From contig NZ_FPCD01000006.1 of NCBI RefSeq assembly GCF_900116865.1, forward strand, positions 1 through 64,000: 64,000 bases of DNA, given 5' to 3'. The stretch is from Butyrivibrio sp. M55 (GTDB taxonomy: Bacteria; Bacillota; Clostridia; Lachnospirales; Lachnospiraceae). Positions 7,635-17,101 of the stretch are shown piece after piece. The translations under genes were made by a program, and so were the position numbers. The notes below the pieces were generated by a model. It did not search any database. It saw only the letters and a program-made list of their open reading frames with translations, and was not told the origin of the DNA. The stretch's first letter is position 1; each line of letters opens with the position of its first letter.

Positions 7635-9074
7635 ATGTCAGTATTAGAGAACTTAGAACCCAAAGAGGTTTTTCATTTTTTTGAGGAGATATGTAAGATT
7701 CCGCACGGTTCCAGAAATTTGGAGCAGATAAGTGCTTTCCTTGTAAATTTTGCAAAGGAGAGGAATCTTGAAGTTGTATCTGACGATGCGCTTAATGTCA
7801 TCATCAAGGCGCCTGCTTCTAAGGGATATGAAGATAGAGAAACGATTATTCTTCAGGGCCACATGGATATGGTTGCTGTAAAAGAAGATGACTGTGATAT
7901 AGATATGGCAAAAGACAGCCTTAGGGTGAAGACTGATGGAGAATATATCTGGGCAGAGGGTACAAGCCTTGGAGGAGATGACGGAATAGCAGTTGCGTAT
8001 ATTCTTGCGCTCCTTGATTCTAAAGATATACCGCATCCTCCGCTTGAAATTATCATCACAACCAATGAGGAGATAGGAATGCTTGGTGCATCTGCGCTTG
8101 ATCTGTCTTCACTCAAAGGTAAGAAGATGATCAATATAGACAACGAGATTGAAGGCGAATTTATTACAAGCTGCGCAGGCGGTGCAACATTTATTTCTGA
8201 ACTCACAGTAAAGAGAGAGAGCGTTTCCGGTGTTGAATGCAAGATAGAAGTGTTTGGTCTTAAGGGCGGACACTCAGGAGAGATGATCAAGTATGAGCGA
8301 GGAAATGCCAATATCATATGCGCAAGGACTATGCTTGAGGCAATGGATGTTGCAGAACTTCATGTAAAGGACTTCTGCGGCGGAATGGCCGATAATGCGA
8401 TTCCTTTTGCGTCAGCTGCAAATATTGTTGTTCCTGAAGGCGATATTGCCAAGATAAAAGAAAGTGTTGAAAAGACGCTTGCAGATGTCAAAGGTGAGCT
8501 TGATATCAAGGATCCGGACGTAGCGATAACATTTACTGAGGTCGGTAAGACAACCACAGAATGCATTGATAAAAAGGATGCAGAGAGATTCCTTAAGATG
8601 ATCATTACATTACCAAACGGCCCTCTTGCAATGAGCGCCGCTGTAGAAGGGCTTGTAGAGACTTCTGTTAATCTTGGTATTGTGGAAACAAGCGGTGATA
8701 AGGCAAAGACTGTTCAGCTGCTTAGAAGTAGTGTTGAATCATCCAAGGCATTCCTTGTAAAGAAGCTTAAAACTGTAGCGGAAGCTTTTGGCGGCGAGAC
8801 ATCTATGGAAGGTATCTATCCCGGATGGAAGTATGTATGTGATTCTCAGCTCAGAGACCATATGGTTGACGTTTATAAGAAAATGTATGGAAAAGAGCCT
8901 GTTCTTCATGCAATTCATGCAGGACTTGAGTGTGGTATCATCAGCAATAAGATAAAAGATCTTGATTGCATATCGATCGGCCCCGATATGGCAGATATTC
9001 ATTCCACAAAGGAAAGACTGTCTGTTAAGTCTGCAAAGAACGTGTGGGAGTACTTAAAGGCTGTACTCGCATAA
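7635..9074 (+). CDS. pepD: Aminoacyl-histidine dipeptidase (M20 peptidase)
   Basis: PepD is a cytoplasmic zinc dipeptidase that hydrolyses short peptides such as Xaa-His. The 479-residue length fits the family. M20 metal-site motifs are visible: QGHMDMV (H76, D78), GGDDG (D115), TTNEEIGM (general base E145, ligand E146), INIDNEIEG (D169) and a C-terminal ligand in DIHSTKER (about H456). The lid domain lies between roughly residues 185 and 380. CGGAGG precedes the ATG. A TetR-type regulator starts 16 bp downstream and may be co-transcribed. Confidence 0.92.
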   Translation: MSVLENLEPKEVFHFFEEICKIPHGSRNLEQISAFLVNFAKERNLEVVSDDALNVIIKAPASKGYEDRETIILQGHMDMVAVKEDDCDIDMAKDSLRVKTDGEYIWAEGTSLGGDDGIAVAYILALLDSKDIPHPPLEIIITTNEEIGMLGASALDLSSLKGKKMINIDNEIEGEFITSCAGGATFISELTVKRESVSGVECKIEVFGLKGGHSGEMIKYERGNANIICARTMLEAMDVAELHVKDFCGGMADNAIPFASAANIVVPEGDIAKIKESVEKTLADVKGELDIKDPDVAITFTEVGKTTTECIDKKDAERFLKMIITLPNGPLAMSAAVEGLVETSVNLGIVETSGDKAKTVQLLRSSVESSKAFLVKKLKTVAEAFGGETSMEGIYPGWKYVCDSQLRDHMVDVYKKMYGKEPVLHAIHAGLECGIISNKIKDLDCISIGPDMADIHSTKERLSVKSAKNVWEYLKAVLA

Positions 9075-9089
9075 GCGGGGGATGATCAC

Positions 9090-9650
9090 ATGGATGATTT
9101 AAAGGAAAGAATCATTGACGAGACAATAATGCGCTTTAACAAGGTAGGGCTTAAGTTTACTCTCGATGAACTTGTAGATGGAATGCATATAAGCAAGAAG
9201 ACGGTCTATAAGCAATTTGGCAATAAGGCCGATCTTTTAAAGGCTGTAATTGATTACGTGTTCGAAGGAATCAGGGAAAAAGAAATTGAGATAATCGACG
9301 ATGATTCCATCGATCTTGTGCAAAAGATCAGGCTTTCAATAGTATGTCTTCCTGATAAGTACAAAGACATCGATTTCAGAAAGGTTTATCAGCTTAAGAC
9401 CAAATATCCTGACGTTTACGAGTATTTGATCTATAGGATAGAGAATAGCTGGGATAACGTCGACAGGCTTCTTATCAAGGCTATGGAAAAGAAATTGATC
9501 AAGGATATGCCCCTTACTTTCGTCAGACTTATATTTATAGGATCTATTAAACAGCTTATTGCGTCCAGGGAGATGCTTAAGGTGGGACTTAGTTTCAGCG
9601 AGATCATGGAAACATCGATAGACGTTATAATGGCCGGAATTCTTATATAA
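9090..9650 (+). CDS. TetR-family transcriptional regulator
   Basis: The 186-residue protein has a TetR_N helix-turn-helix at residues 5-50, with the recognition segment ISKKTVYKQFGNKADLL typical of the family. The all-helical C-terminal ligand-binding domain has no recognisable specificity. It starts 16 bp after pepD with GGGGG upstream of the ATG, so it may sit in the pepD transcript. Target genes cannot be told from the sequence. Confidence 0.88.
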   Translation: MDDLKERIIDETIMRFNKVGLKFTLDELVDGMHISKKTVYKQFGNKADLLKAVIDYVFEGIREKEIEIIDDDSIDLVQKIRLSIVCLPDKYKDIDFRKVYQLKTKYPDVYEYLIYRIENSWDNVDRLLIKAMEKKLIKDMPLTFVRLIFIGSIKQLIASREMLKVGLSFSEIMETSIDVIMAGILI

Positions 9651-9784
9651 GTATAAAGAGTTCAAAATGATACTTGCTATAAATGAATGTGTGCGCTAAA
9701 ATGATTTTGCACAATTTATTGAATTATTATCAGCTTTATTAAGTAGGGCGTTTAACGAGATATTGTGTTTGGAACGGAGAATAT

Positions 9785-10102
9785 ATGAGTAAGTTAAAAG
9801 ATCTGTTCTTTGGTAGCGATGAAGAACGTAGCAATAGTGAAAGTGAGGAGATTAAATTGGCAAACGAAGAAGTAAAGAACGAGTCAGGTGCAGAGGCACT
9901 TGTTACAGCAGATATGCTTGTCGGAGATCTTTTGGTTAAGCATCCGCTCGCATCACAGTTTTTGATGGAGTGCGGAATGGGATGTATCTATTGTCCCGCA
10001 TCACAGATGGAGACACTTGCTGAGGCATGTGCAGTACATGGTATTGACGGTGAGGAGATTGTAGATGCGCTCAATGATTATCTTATTGAGCATAACGCAT
10101 AA
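9785..10102 (+). CDS. DUF1858 domain protein
   Basis: The 105-residue protein has a C-terminal DUF1858 domain (about 38-102), with the pattern GDLLVKHPLASQFLMECGMG and cysteines C63, C67 and C70 (CGMGCIYC). Such domains accompany hybrid-cluster proteins and redox enzymes, and the cysteines may be redox-active. The first 24 residues are acidic and outside the domain. A second possible start is TTG at 9857, preceded by GAGGAG at 9845-9850, which would give the usual shorter length. The upstream ATG has GGAG only 5 bases away. Confidence 0.8.
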   Translation: MSKLKDLFFGSDEERSNSESEEIKLANEEVKNESGAEALVTADMLVGDLLVKHPLASQFLMECGMGCIYCPASQMETLAEACAVHGIDGEEIVDALNDYLIEHNA

Positions 10103-10145
10103 GATATTAGCGTAACATCCGTGTGAGCAGAATATGTAAAAAAAT

Positions 10146-10189
10146 AAGGATAAAAACTTTCGGCATATCACCGATAAGTTTTTATCCTT
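10146..10189. terminator. Bidirectional terminator between convergent genes
   Basis: A 14-bp stem (AAGGATAAAAACTT / AAGTTTTTATCCTT) with an inner CGG/CCG pairing and T-rich tracts on both sides lies between the convergent DUF1858 and chemotaxis genes. Confidence 0.85.
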
Positions 10190-10211
10190 TTTATTTTATT
10201 AAAGCGGAAGA

Positions 10212-12149
10212 TTAAAGATCGTCAATATTGTCGAAATCTACAATCTTCATGTCATCATCGTCGGAAGCTTTGACAGGTTTACGTTCCGCTTTGGGCGCTT
10301 CTGTTTTGGTAGCTTTTTTTGCTTTTGCTTCCTTCTTGGAAGACGCTTCAGCAGCATTTGTCTTATCTGCAGGAACCTGAATCTTGAAGTACTTAACATT
10401 GGCTGTAAGCTCTTCAGCGATCTGTTGGAGGTCTTTTGCCTGATTTACAACAGATTCCATATTGGTGTCAAGTTCCATGAGAGATGCGCTTGTTTCCTGA
10501 GTGGAAGCGGCGTTCTCTTCGGAGATACTTGAAAGGGACTCGATAGAGTTAAGGATGTTCTCCTTATCGGAGTTCATTGTCTCTACGAGAGTAGCAATCT
10601 GCTTGTTTCCTTCCTCGGTTTCCTGAAGGAGTCTCAGCATTTCATCAAAGGAAATACTCATCTCTTCAAGGGCTGTAGCTTCATTTGTTGTAGCGGCCTT
10701 GATGCTCTCTGTAAGTTCTTTGTTAGTGTTTGAGTAGTCGGTGATTGTTGAGAGCATGTTGGTAATCTCACCTGCAAGAGCGTTTGTATCGCCTGCAAGG
10801 TTCTTGATATTATCGGCAACGACTGCAAATCCTTTTCCTGCTTCGCCGGCTCTTGCTGCCTCAATTGAAGCATTGAGTGCAAGGAGGTTTGTCTGGCTTG
10901 CGATTGAAATGATGGATTCTGCGGCTGTCGAGATCTGTTCAACTACATTTGCAGTTTCGTTAACTGACTCTGCAACACGTCCGGCCATTTCGTCTGTCTT
11001 CTGGTCCTGAATCTTAATCTGTTCAAGCTGTTCTTTTACTTTGACAGATTCATTGTAAACAAGGCGACCTTTTTCAAGGTTGGAGTTTGCTGAATCAAGC
11101 ACGCTGTCAACAGAAGAACCGATGTTGATCGTGATGGTAGAAGTGCTCTGAACATCTTCAGCCATAGCTGTTGCTCCCGATGCAAGATCGTTTACTGCGG
11201 AGCTGATATCGGTTGTGGTTTTCTGCGAGCTTGTGATTGAATCTTTTGCAATCTCAGCTTTGCTGTTTACGGTATCGGCATGAGTAATGACTTTAAGGAG
11301 TGCGTGTCTGAGTTCGTGTCTCATTCCCTCGAGGGAAGCAGCAATATTGTTAAAGTCTTTTATAATGCTGTTGGGTCTTATCTTGGTAACAAAGTCTCCG
11401 GTAGCAACGTTCTTAACCGCAAGAGAGATGCACTTAAGGTTGTTTACGATGTTAAGGAGCATGATGATAGTAAAGATAAAGAGTGCAGCTGCGATCGCAC
11501 CGAATATTGTTGAGCTTACGATGATGCTTCTGTTTATTGAAGCGTTATTCATCTCTTTTTCATCATTGGCCCATTTCTCGGCAATCTGAGTCATCTCTGT
11601 GAGATATCCTCTGGCAACCGCGTAGTCATCCGTGAGCTTCTTGATCTCGCCGGATCCTGCATTGTACTCATCTGAGCCGGATCCGATTGTCTGTCTGTAA
11701 TCTTCCTGCCATTCTGCGAGAGCGGCAACAAATGAATCATGAGTTGCTGTAAAAGTTGCTCCGGAATCTGAAGTTATAGTGTTATACAAATATGAATTGG
11801 TCTGGGCGAGCCCGTTTGCGTTTTCAACTCTGCTTGATGTCTGGTCGATGCAGTTCTGAGTGTTTTCCATATATCCTGTAAGGACACTCATATTTGCATA
11901 CTTAAATTCTGAAAGGTAGCGACTGATTGAAAGCATTGCCTCGTTCAAGTCTTTGTCTGCATTTACAAGCTCAAAATTTATTGTATATAGCATGTCATAA
12001 TAAATCTTCTCGTCGGTCTTCTCAATGTTCTTCATCTGCACATTACTGAAAATGATGCTACCGATCAACGCAATTATAAGCGGGATAGTGACCATTAACA
12101 GCACAGCAGCCATGCTGGCGTGGAACTTAGGTGTTCGTTTTTCCTTCAT
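10212..12149 (-). CDS. Methyl-accepting chemotaxis protein
   Basis: This 645-residue receptor has a first membrane span (about 12-33), an extracytoplasmic helical sensor of about 170 residues, a second span (about 208-233), a HAMP domain, and a long coiled-coil signalling domain. Its hairpin tip reads [20 protein letters not shown], then [22 protein letters not shown]. The final 45 residues form a Lys/Ala-rich tether ending in an acidic tail, which differs from the NWETF-type adaptor-docking end. It would signal to CheA/CheW; no other chemotaxis genes are in the window. A sigma-D promoter lies upstream, so it is probably part of the motility regulon. Confidence 0.93.
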   Translation of the reverse strand: MKEKRTPKFHASMAAVLLMVTIPLIIALIGSIIFSNVQMKNIEKTDEKIYYDMLYTINFELVNADKDLNEAMLSISRYLSEFKYANMSVLTGYMENTQNCIDQTSSRVENANGLAQTNSYLYNTITSDSGATFTATHDSFVAALAEWQEDYRQTIGSGSDEYNAGSGEIKKLTDDYAVARGYLTEMTQIAEKWANDEKEMNNASINRSIIVSSTIFGAIAAALFIFTIIMLLNIVNNLKCISLAVKNVATGDFVTKIRPNSIIKDFNNIAASLEGMRHELRHALLKVITHADTVNSKAEIAKDSITSSQKTTTDISSAVNDLASGATAMAEDVQSTSTITINIGSSVDSVLDSANSNLEKGRLVYNESVKVKEQLEQIKIQDQKTDEMAGRVAESVNETANVVEQISTAAESIISIASQTNLLALNASIEAARAGEAGKGFAVVADNIKNLAGDTNALAGEITNMLSTITDYSNTNKELTESIKAATTNEATALEEMSISFDEMLRLLQETEEGNKQIATLVETMNSDKENILNSIESLSSISEENAASTQETSASLMELDTNMESVVNQAKDLQQIAEELTANVKYFKIQVPADKTNAAEASSKKEAKAKKATKTEAPKAERKPVKASDDDDMKIVDFDNIDDL

Positions 12150-12186
12150 AGAAACAATTACCTCCGTGTCAGTCTATTATACAAAT

Positions 12187-12214
12187 ATATCGGCAATTTC
12201 GTTAAAAAAGTTTA
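12187..12214 (-). promoter_or_regulatory. Sigma-D (sigma-28) promoter of the chemotaxis receptor gene
   Basis: On the minus strand TAAA (12211-12214), a 16-bp spacer and GCCGATAT (12187-12194) match the Bacillus sigma-D consensus TAAA-N14-16-GCCGATAT. It lies between the receptor gene and the end of the upstream GTPase gene. Confidence 0.8.
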
Positions 12215-12224
12215 TACTTTTTTC

Positions 12225-14939
12225 CTAATCTTTATGCTTTTTTTCCAAAATCTTATCCAGTATAGATCGACGTGTCACCTCAATTTCTTCCCAGAATTCC
12301 GATGCAGACATCCTTATCGCACCGGCACTGAATACTATGATTTGTTCGATTGCGTCTGAAGTGGCAACAGTCACCCTGTATTTCTTACTGAATTCATGAG
12401 CAGCCTTTTCAATGTACTGATCGGCTGTCTCAGCTTCTTTTGTGTATATCACTGTAAGGTTATTTAGTTTTTCAATGTGCTCTTTTCCTCCGGGTACCTT
12501 ATAGGCGTCAAATATAAGCAGGACTTCTTCACGCCTGTATCCTTGGAAATTGGACAGCGTATCTATGAGTGAGTCTCTCGCGGCCTTGAGATCGTGTTTT
12601 GCAAGATCTTTTAATTCTTTTGATGCGTGGATCACGTTGTAGCCATCGACCAGAAGATAGTGCTTTGATGCTTCGATTGCTGCCTTTTCTGCTGCGGTGG
12701 CGTTTCTGTGCTTATCGCGTTTTTCTTGTTCGATATCAAGGTCTCTGTTATTTTCGGTTATTATGCTGTCTGCTGAAGCAAGTACGGATCGGTCCTCAGT
12801 GTAGCGAGGCTTTATGGTTCCGTAGGTTCTTTCAAATATGGACTTTAGTTCGTCTTCAGCGGCGAAATAGTCTTTTTGTTTTTCTGCAAAAGAGCGTGTA
12901 TCTTCAGCGCTTCTGCGCGTATTCATCTTCTTCAGGGCTTCAGGGTCGATGCCGTTTGTAAGATCTGTTACTGTATCGCTTTTTGCTAAGTCGGGTTTTT
13001 TTGCATCCAAATGCATATAACCCGGAACTTCTTCCCATGAGATCAAGGTTGCCGCACCATGCATACAAAATACGGAAGAAGAGGGATTGTCCGGATCAAG
13101 GTCGGGATCGTAACCTGATGAAGCAATAACTTCTTCTGCGTTGTGGCATGGGCCGTAGCCGCTAAGCGTGGTGAAGATATGTCCTTCGCCTTTCGTATAT
13201 GCAGATAGTTCCTGCGCGTAATTACCGAGACATGCTGCGGGGACAGTTCCCGTAAGAATTGATTTGCCGTCTTCAATATCGGGCAGTCCCACGGTTCCGT
13301 TCATCATCTGTATGTCCGTGAGAGCCCTTCCTACAGTTTCTTGCGGAAGTTCCATTCTGTAATCGAGTATCGGTTCTAAAAGAACTGAATCTGCCTGCAT
13401 CAGTCCCTGTCTTATTGCACGATAGGTGGCCTGTCTGAAATCACCGCCCTCTGTGTGCTTTTCGTGAGCCTTTCCTGCTATGAGCGTGATTTTCATGTCG
13501 GTTATTTCAGAGCCTGTAAGGACTCCGCGATGCTTCTTTTCACCAAGGTGCGTAAGGACCAGTCTCTGCCAGTTGAGTGCAAGGTCATCGGTCGGACAGT
13601 CTGACGAAAAGACAAGACCGCTTCCCGGTTCTCCGGGTTCAAGGAGAAGATGCACTTCGGCGTAGTGGCGAAGCGGCTCAAAATGTCCGACGCCTTCAAC
13701 GGTATTTGCTATCGTTTCCTTATATACGGTGTGTCCGGGGCCAAACTCCGCGTCGATGTCAAATCGGGTTTTTAGCATGTGGCGAAGGATCTCTTTTTGT
13801 ACTTCACCCATTATCTGAATCTCAATCTGGCCTGTTTCTTCAAGAGAAGTCACCTGAAGCATAGGTTCTTCCTCTTCGAGAACTTTAAGCTGCTTAAAGA
13901 CGGGAACGGGATTCACATCTTCGGGAAGAAGGAGAGTGCAGGATAAAATGGGTTGCAGGATTTCTGAGACATTACTGCCTTCCAAAATGCCAAGTCCTTC
14001 GCCGGCTCTTGTCCCTGTAAGGCCTGTTACGACGCATATCATTCCGGCATAGGCACTTTTTGTAGGCTCAAACTTTTCGCCCGAATAAAGTCGTATCTGA
14101 TCGACTTTTTCGCCGCGAATACTGTCTCTGACGTTCAGGACGCCGCTTGTGATCTTGATGTGAGTCAAACGGTTTCCTGAATTATCTCTGCTTATCTTAT
14201 ATATCCTGGCTCCGAATTCTTTTGGCGTACCGTCAGGGTTTTCAGCTTCGCAGGTCATACTCGGAGCTGCCTTGCAGATAAGGTCAAGGAGCTGTTGTAC
14301 GCCGTCCGCTTTAAGGGCTGAGCCAAAGAGAATCGGGAAGCACTTCCTTTTATGAATGAGATTGTTAATGTTTTCCTGAGTTATCTTTTTACCATCAAGG
14401 AAACTTGATAAAAGCTCTTCGTCACACATGGCGAGTTCTTCAAGGAACTCATCTTCAGGCACATTCTTGTCAAAAGAGATGCATGAGGATGAAAGAGTTT
14501 CCCTGATCTCAGATGTCACCGCATCTACATCGGTTCCGGGTTGGTCCATTTTGTTTACGAAGATCACAGTCGGGACACGGTAATGCTCAAGGAGCTTAAA
14601 AAGCATCCTGGCCTGTGAAGTTACGCCGTCCGGTGCGCTTATTATGAGCGTAGCAATGTCAAGAACCTGAAGAGTTCTCTCCATTTCCGGAGAAAAATCT
14701 GCGTGGCCCGGAGTGTCAAGCAGATTAAAGCGTATGTCATTGTAATCAAAAATGGCTTGTTTGGAAAAGATTGTAATTCCGCGTGATCTTTCGAGTTCGT
14801 ATGTATCAAGAAAAGTATCTTTATGATCGACTCTTCCCGGCTTTTTTATCCGGCCGGCAAGATACAAGAGACTCTCAGAAAGGGTAGTCTTACCCGCGTC
14901 AACATGGGCAAGTATGCCAAGGGTCACGTTTCTTTTCAT
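12225..14939 (-). CDS. TetM-like ribosome-associated GTPase fused to a Rae1/YacP-type NYN nuclease
   Basis: This 904-residue protein joins two ribosome-linked modules. Residues 1 to about 640 follow TetM/TetO-type ribosomal protection factors: G1 AHVDAGKTT (11-19), G2 RGITI (53-57), G3 DTPGH (75-79), G4 NKMD (129-132), then EF-G-like domains II-V. A clostridial extension (SVFCMHGAATLISWEEV) and a charged linker follow. Residues 760-890 form an NYN/PIN-like domain with LLVDGYNVIHA (D765), IFDAYKVPGG (D811), ETADQYIE (E837, D840) and ATSDAIEQ (D862), the acidic set of YacP/Rae1. Rae1 in Bacillus cleaves mRNA in the ribosomal A site, the site TetM also enters. AAGGA lies 8 bases before the ATG. 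Drug resistance is not implied; the role is unproven. Confidence 0.88.
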   Translation of the reverse strand: MKRNVTLGILAHVDAGKTTLSESLLYLAGRIKKPGRVDHKDTFLDTYELERSRGITIFSKQAIFDYNDIRFNLLDTPGHADFSPEMERTLQVLDIATLIISAPDGVTSQARMLFKLLEHYRVPTVIFVNKMDQPGTDVDAVTSEIRETLSSSCISFDKNVPEDEFLEELAMCDEELLSSFLDGKKITQENINNLIHKRKCFPILFGSALKADGVQQLLDLICKAAPSMTCEAENPDGTPKEFGARIYKISRDNSGNRLTHIKITSGVLNVRDSIRGEKVDQIRLYSGEKFEPTKSAYAGMICVVTGLTGTRAGEGLGILEGSNVSEILQPILSCTLLLPEDVNPVPVFKQLKVLEEEEPMLQVTSLEETGQIEIQIMGEVQKEILRHMLKTRFDIDAEFGPGHTVYKETIANTVEGVGHFEPLRHYAEVHLLLEPGEPGSGLVFSSDCPTDDLALNWQRLVLTHLGEKKHRGVLTGSEITDMKITLIAGKAHEKHTEGGDFRQATYRAIRQGLMQADSVLLEPILDYRMELPQETVGRALTDIQMMNGTVGLPDIEDGKSILTGTVPAACLGNYAQELSAYTKGEGHIFTTLSGYGPCHNAEEVIASSGYDPDLDPDNPSSSVFCMHGAATLISWEEVPGYMHLDAKKPDLAKSDTVTDLTNGIDPEALKKMNTRRSAEDTRSFAEKQKDYFAAEDELKSIFERTYGTIKPRYTEDRSVLASADSIITENNRDLDIEQEKRDKHRNATAAEKAAIEASKHYLLVDGYNVIHASKELKDLAKHDLKAARDSLIDTLSNFQGYRREEVLLIFDAYKVPGGKEHIEKLNNLTVIYTKEAETADQYIEKAAHEFSKKYRVTVATSDAIEQIIVFSAGAIRMSASEFWEEIEVTRRSILDKILEKKHKD

Positions 14940-15027
14940 ATATCACATCCTTAATTGTTTCTTATGTTAATGTTACTATTTTTTGTTCAAGATAAGCAAT
15001 GGATTACATTATTAAATTGTGTGCAAC

Positions 15028-15056
15028 TTGCAAATGTTTTTCACAGAATGTACAAT
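15028..15056 (+). promoter_or_regulatory. Promoter of the zinc-ribbon gene
   Basis: TTGCAA (15028-15033), a 17-bp spacer and TACAAT (15051-15056) lie 44 bp before the start codon. Confidence 0.65.
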
Positions 15057-15099
15057 AATTTGAAAGTAAATAGCAGTTTTGGGGTAGGAGGTAATTGCA

Positions 15100-15636
15100 A
15101 TGAAAATTTGTCCAAATTGTGGGAAAGAGTTAGCAGATGACGTAAAATTCTGCGAGAAATGTGGCTGCTCTTTAGAGTCATATAACCAGAATCAGGGAGT
15201 TGATCCGAATGCTTTTCAGGATGGCGTTGCACCACAGATGCAGCCGGGATTTAATCCGAACGGGCAGAGCTTTAACCAGTTTGCTCCTCAGTATACAGCA
15301 TTTGATCCAAAGGATCACACTTCTGATTATGATAAAAGGGATATTGCAGATAACAAGATATTCGCAGCCCTTGCATATACAGGTTTTATGGGCATGATCA
15401 TAGCTCTTTTAGTGAATAATTCACCGTTTGCAAGATTCCATGCAAGAAACGCCGCTATGATCGAAGTTGCAAATCTTATTGCAGCAGTTATCTTCATCGT
15501 TCCGTTTATCGGATGGATCGCAGCACCTATTATGCTGATCGTACTTTTTATAGTAAGGATCGTGGCATTTGTGAGAGTGCTCAAAGGAAAGGCTATGGAG
15601 CTTCCGATAGTATCCGATATAGGTTTTCTTGCATAA
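15100..15636 (+). CDS. Zinc-ribbon membrane protein
   Basis: The 178-residue protein starts with a zinc ribbon (CPNCGKEL, then CEKCGCSL; four cysteines at residues 4, 7, 20 and 23), then a Q/N/P-rich linker (about 28-75) and a C-terminal domain with two to three membrane spans (about 88-165), resembling the DUF4870-like group. The zinc ribbon would face the cytoplasm. AGGAGG precedes the ATG. The function is unknown. It is divergent from the GTPase-nuclease gene. Confidence 0.75.
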   Translation: MKICPNCGKELADDVKFCEKCGCSLESYNQNQGVDPNAFQDGVAPQMQPGFNPNGQSFNQFAPQYTAFDPKDHTSDYDKRDIADNKIFAALAYTGFMGMIIALLVNNSPFARFHARNAAMIEVANLIAAVIFIVPFIGWIAAPIMLIVLFIVRIVAFVRVLKGKAMELPIVSDIGFLA

Positions 15637-15657
15637 TTTGAATCGGTAAAAAATCAG

Positions 15658-15692
15658 ACGAGCAGGTGTTTTTTGATAAGGCACCTGCTCGT
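15658..15692 (+). repeat. 11-bp inverted repeat before the C_GCAxxG_C_C gene
   Basis: ACGAGCAGGTG and CACCTGCTCGT form a perfect 11-bp stem with a 13-base T-rich loop. No T run follows, so it is not a standard terminator. It ends 17 bp before the next start codon and could be an RNA-stability or control hairpin. Confidence 0.6.
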
Positions 15693-15708
15693 AGTGGTAG
15701 GAGAGAAA

Positions 15709-16095
15709 ATGGATAAAAGAGAATTGGCAGTTCAGTACAAACACAGCGGATGCAATTGCTGTCAGGCTGTTCTTAAAGCGTATAAGGATGAACTTAAGGT
15801 TCCGGAGGAGCTTCTTATGAAGATGGGCTCGGGATTCGGAACGGGAATGGGATGCCTTGAAGCCACATGCGGTGCTCTTTGCGCGGCAACAATGGTTGCG
15901 GGGCTTAAAAATGATGCTACAACTCCGACTGTAATGATGTCCAAAAAGATGCTTGCAAGCTTTAAGGAAAAGTCCGGAGCCACTATCTGCAAAGAACTCA
16001 AGGGAGTGGAGACCGGAAAGGTACTGTGCGACTGCGATGATTGTGTAAGACACGCGGTTGAGTGCATAGAGGAAACAAAGGAGCAGATGTGCTAA
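15709..16095 (+). CDS. C_GCAxxG_C_C family redox protein
   Basis: This 128-residue cysteine-rich protein matches the C_GCAxxG_C_C family, small proteins with conserved cysteines thought to have redox roles. Key residues are C15, C17 and C18 near the start, GSGFGTGMGCLEATCGALCAA (C49, C54, C58), and later C94, C107, C109, C112 and C119. The frame is open to 15673, but AGGAG at 15699-15703 sets the start at ATG 15709. It is 3 bp from the following radical SAM gene, so the two are probably one operon. Confidence 0.85.
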   Translation: MDKRELAVQYKHSGCNCCQAVLKAYKDELKVPEELLMKMGSGFGTGMGCLEATCGALCAATMVAGLKNDATTPTVMMSKKMLASFKEKSGATICKELKGVETGKVLCDCDDCVRHAVECIEETKEQMC

Positions 16096-16098
16096 GCC

Positions 16099-17004
16099 AT
16101 GCCTCGAAAGCTTTCAACTTATTTAAAAGAAACATACGGTGAAAAGATATACAGACTTTCTCTTTCATCAGGCTGTACCTGTCCTAACAGGGACGGCTCA
16201 ATAATCACTCCTGACGGAAAAAAGCTGACAAAGGGATGTACTTTTTGTTCTGAGCAGGGCTCTGGTGAGTTTGCGGCAAAGATCGCACCGATCGCTGTCC
16301 AGATAGAAGATGCCAAGGCAAGGATAAGGCAAAAGACTGATGCAAAGAGCTTTATAGCGTATTTTCAGTCTTATACGAATACATACGGAGATATTGGGCG
16401 TCTCTCAAAGCTTTATAACGAGACTGTTGACAGGGATGATATTAAGATCCTTTCTCTTGGAACAAGACCCGACTGTCTCGGAGATGATGTAATGGAGATG
16501 CTTGTAGCCCTTAACCGAAAGAAGCCTGTGTGGGTGGAGCTTGGACTTCAGACAATCCACGAGGAGACCGCGCGAAAGGTTGACAGGGGATATGAGCTTA
16601 AAGTCTTTGAAGATGCGTACAAGAGGCTTAAAGAAGCCGGCATAACGGTCATAGTGCATGCTATTCTGGGACTTCCGGGTGAAACAAAAGACGATATGCT
16701 TTCGACGGTTAAGTATCTTGCGGAGCTTGACCCCGTACTTGACGGCATCAAGATTCAGAACCTTCAGATATTGAAGGGAACTTCGGTATATGATGATTAT
16801 ATGCGCGAGCCGTTTCCTGTGATGTCAATGGAGGAGTATACGGATCTTGTGCGTGATTGTATAGCTCTTTTGCCCAAAGAAACCGTAGTACACAGAATGA
16901 CGGGAGACGGGCCGAGGCGCCTTCTTGAGGCACCGTTGTGGAGCCTTGATAAAAAGAGAGTTCTCAATATGCTGAACAAAAAGTGTATTGAGATTATTTC
17001 TTAA
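16099..17004 (+). CDS. TIGR01212-family radical SAM protein
   Basis: The 301-residue protein has a radical SAM cluster of the unusual spacing typical of the YhcC/TIGR01212 family: CPNRDG (C28) then GCTFC (C47, C50). YFQSYTNTYG and VWVELGLQTIHEETA follow, both usual in this family. It would bind a 4Fe-4S cluster and S-adenosylmethionine; the substrate in most members is unknown. It starts 3 bp after the cysteine-rich protein gene, a pairing that suggests a shared redox or iron-sulfur context. Confidence 0.88.
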   Translation: MPRKLSTYLKETYGEKIYRLSLSSGCTCPNRDGSIITPDGKKLTKGCTFCSEQGSGEFAAKIAPIAVQIEDAKARIRQKTDAKSFIAYFQSYTNTYGDIGRLSKLYNETVDRDDIKILSLGTRPDCLGDDVMEMLVALNRKKPVWVELGLQTIHEETARKVDRGYELKVFEDAYKRLKEAGITVIVHAILGLPGETKDDMLSTVKYLAELDPVLDGIKIQNLQILKGTSVYDDYMREPFPVMSMEEYTDLVRDCIALLPKETVVHRMTGDGPRRLLEAPLWSLDKKRVLNMLNKKCIEIIS

Positions 17005-17101
17005 GCATGATGAAATTTAGGTTTATTTAAGGTACGGGATATAAACTTTAAAATGGCATTTTTTGTGGACAATATAAATGTGAAAGGTTAAAGGGGGACA
17101 T

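Noticed and set aside
12225..14939. Calling the TetM-like protein a tetracycline resistance gene
   Set aside because: The GTPase part is TetM-like, but the clostridial extension and nuclease domain set it apart, and resistance cannot be inferred from motifs alone.
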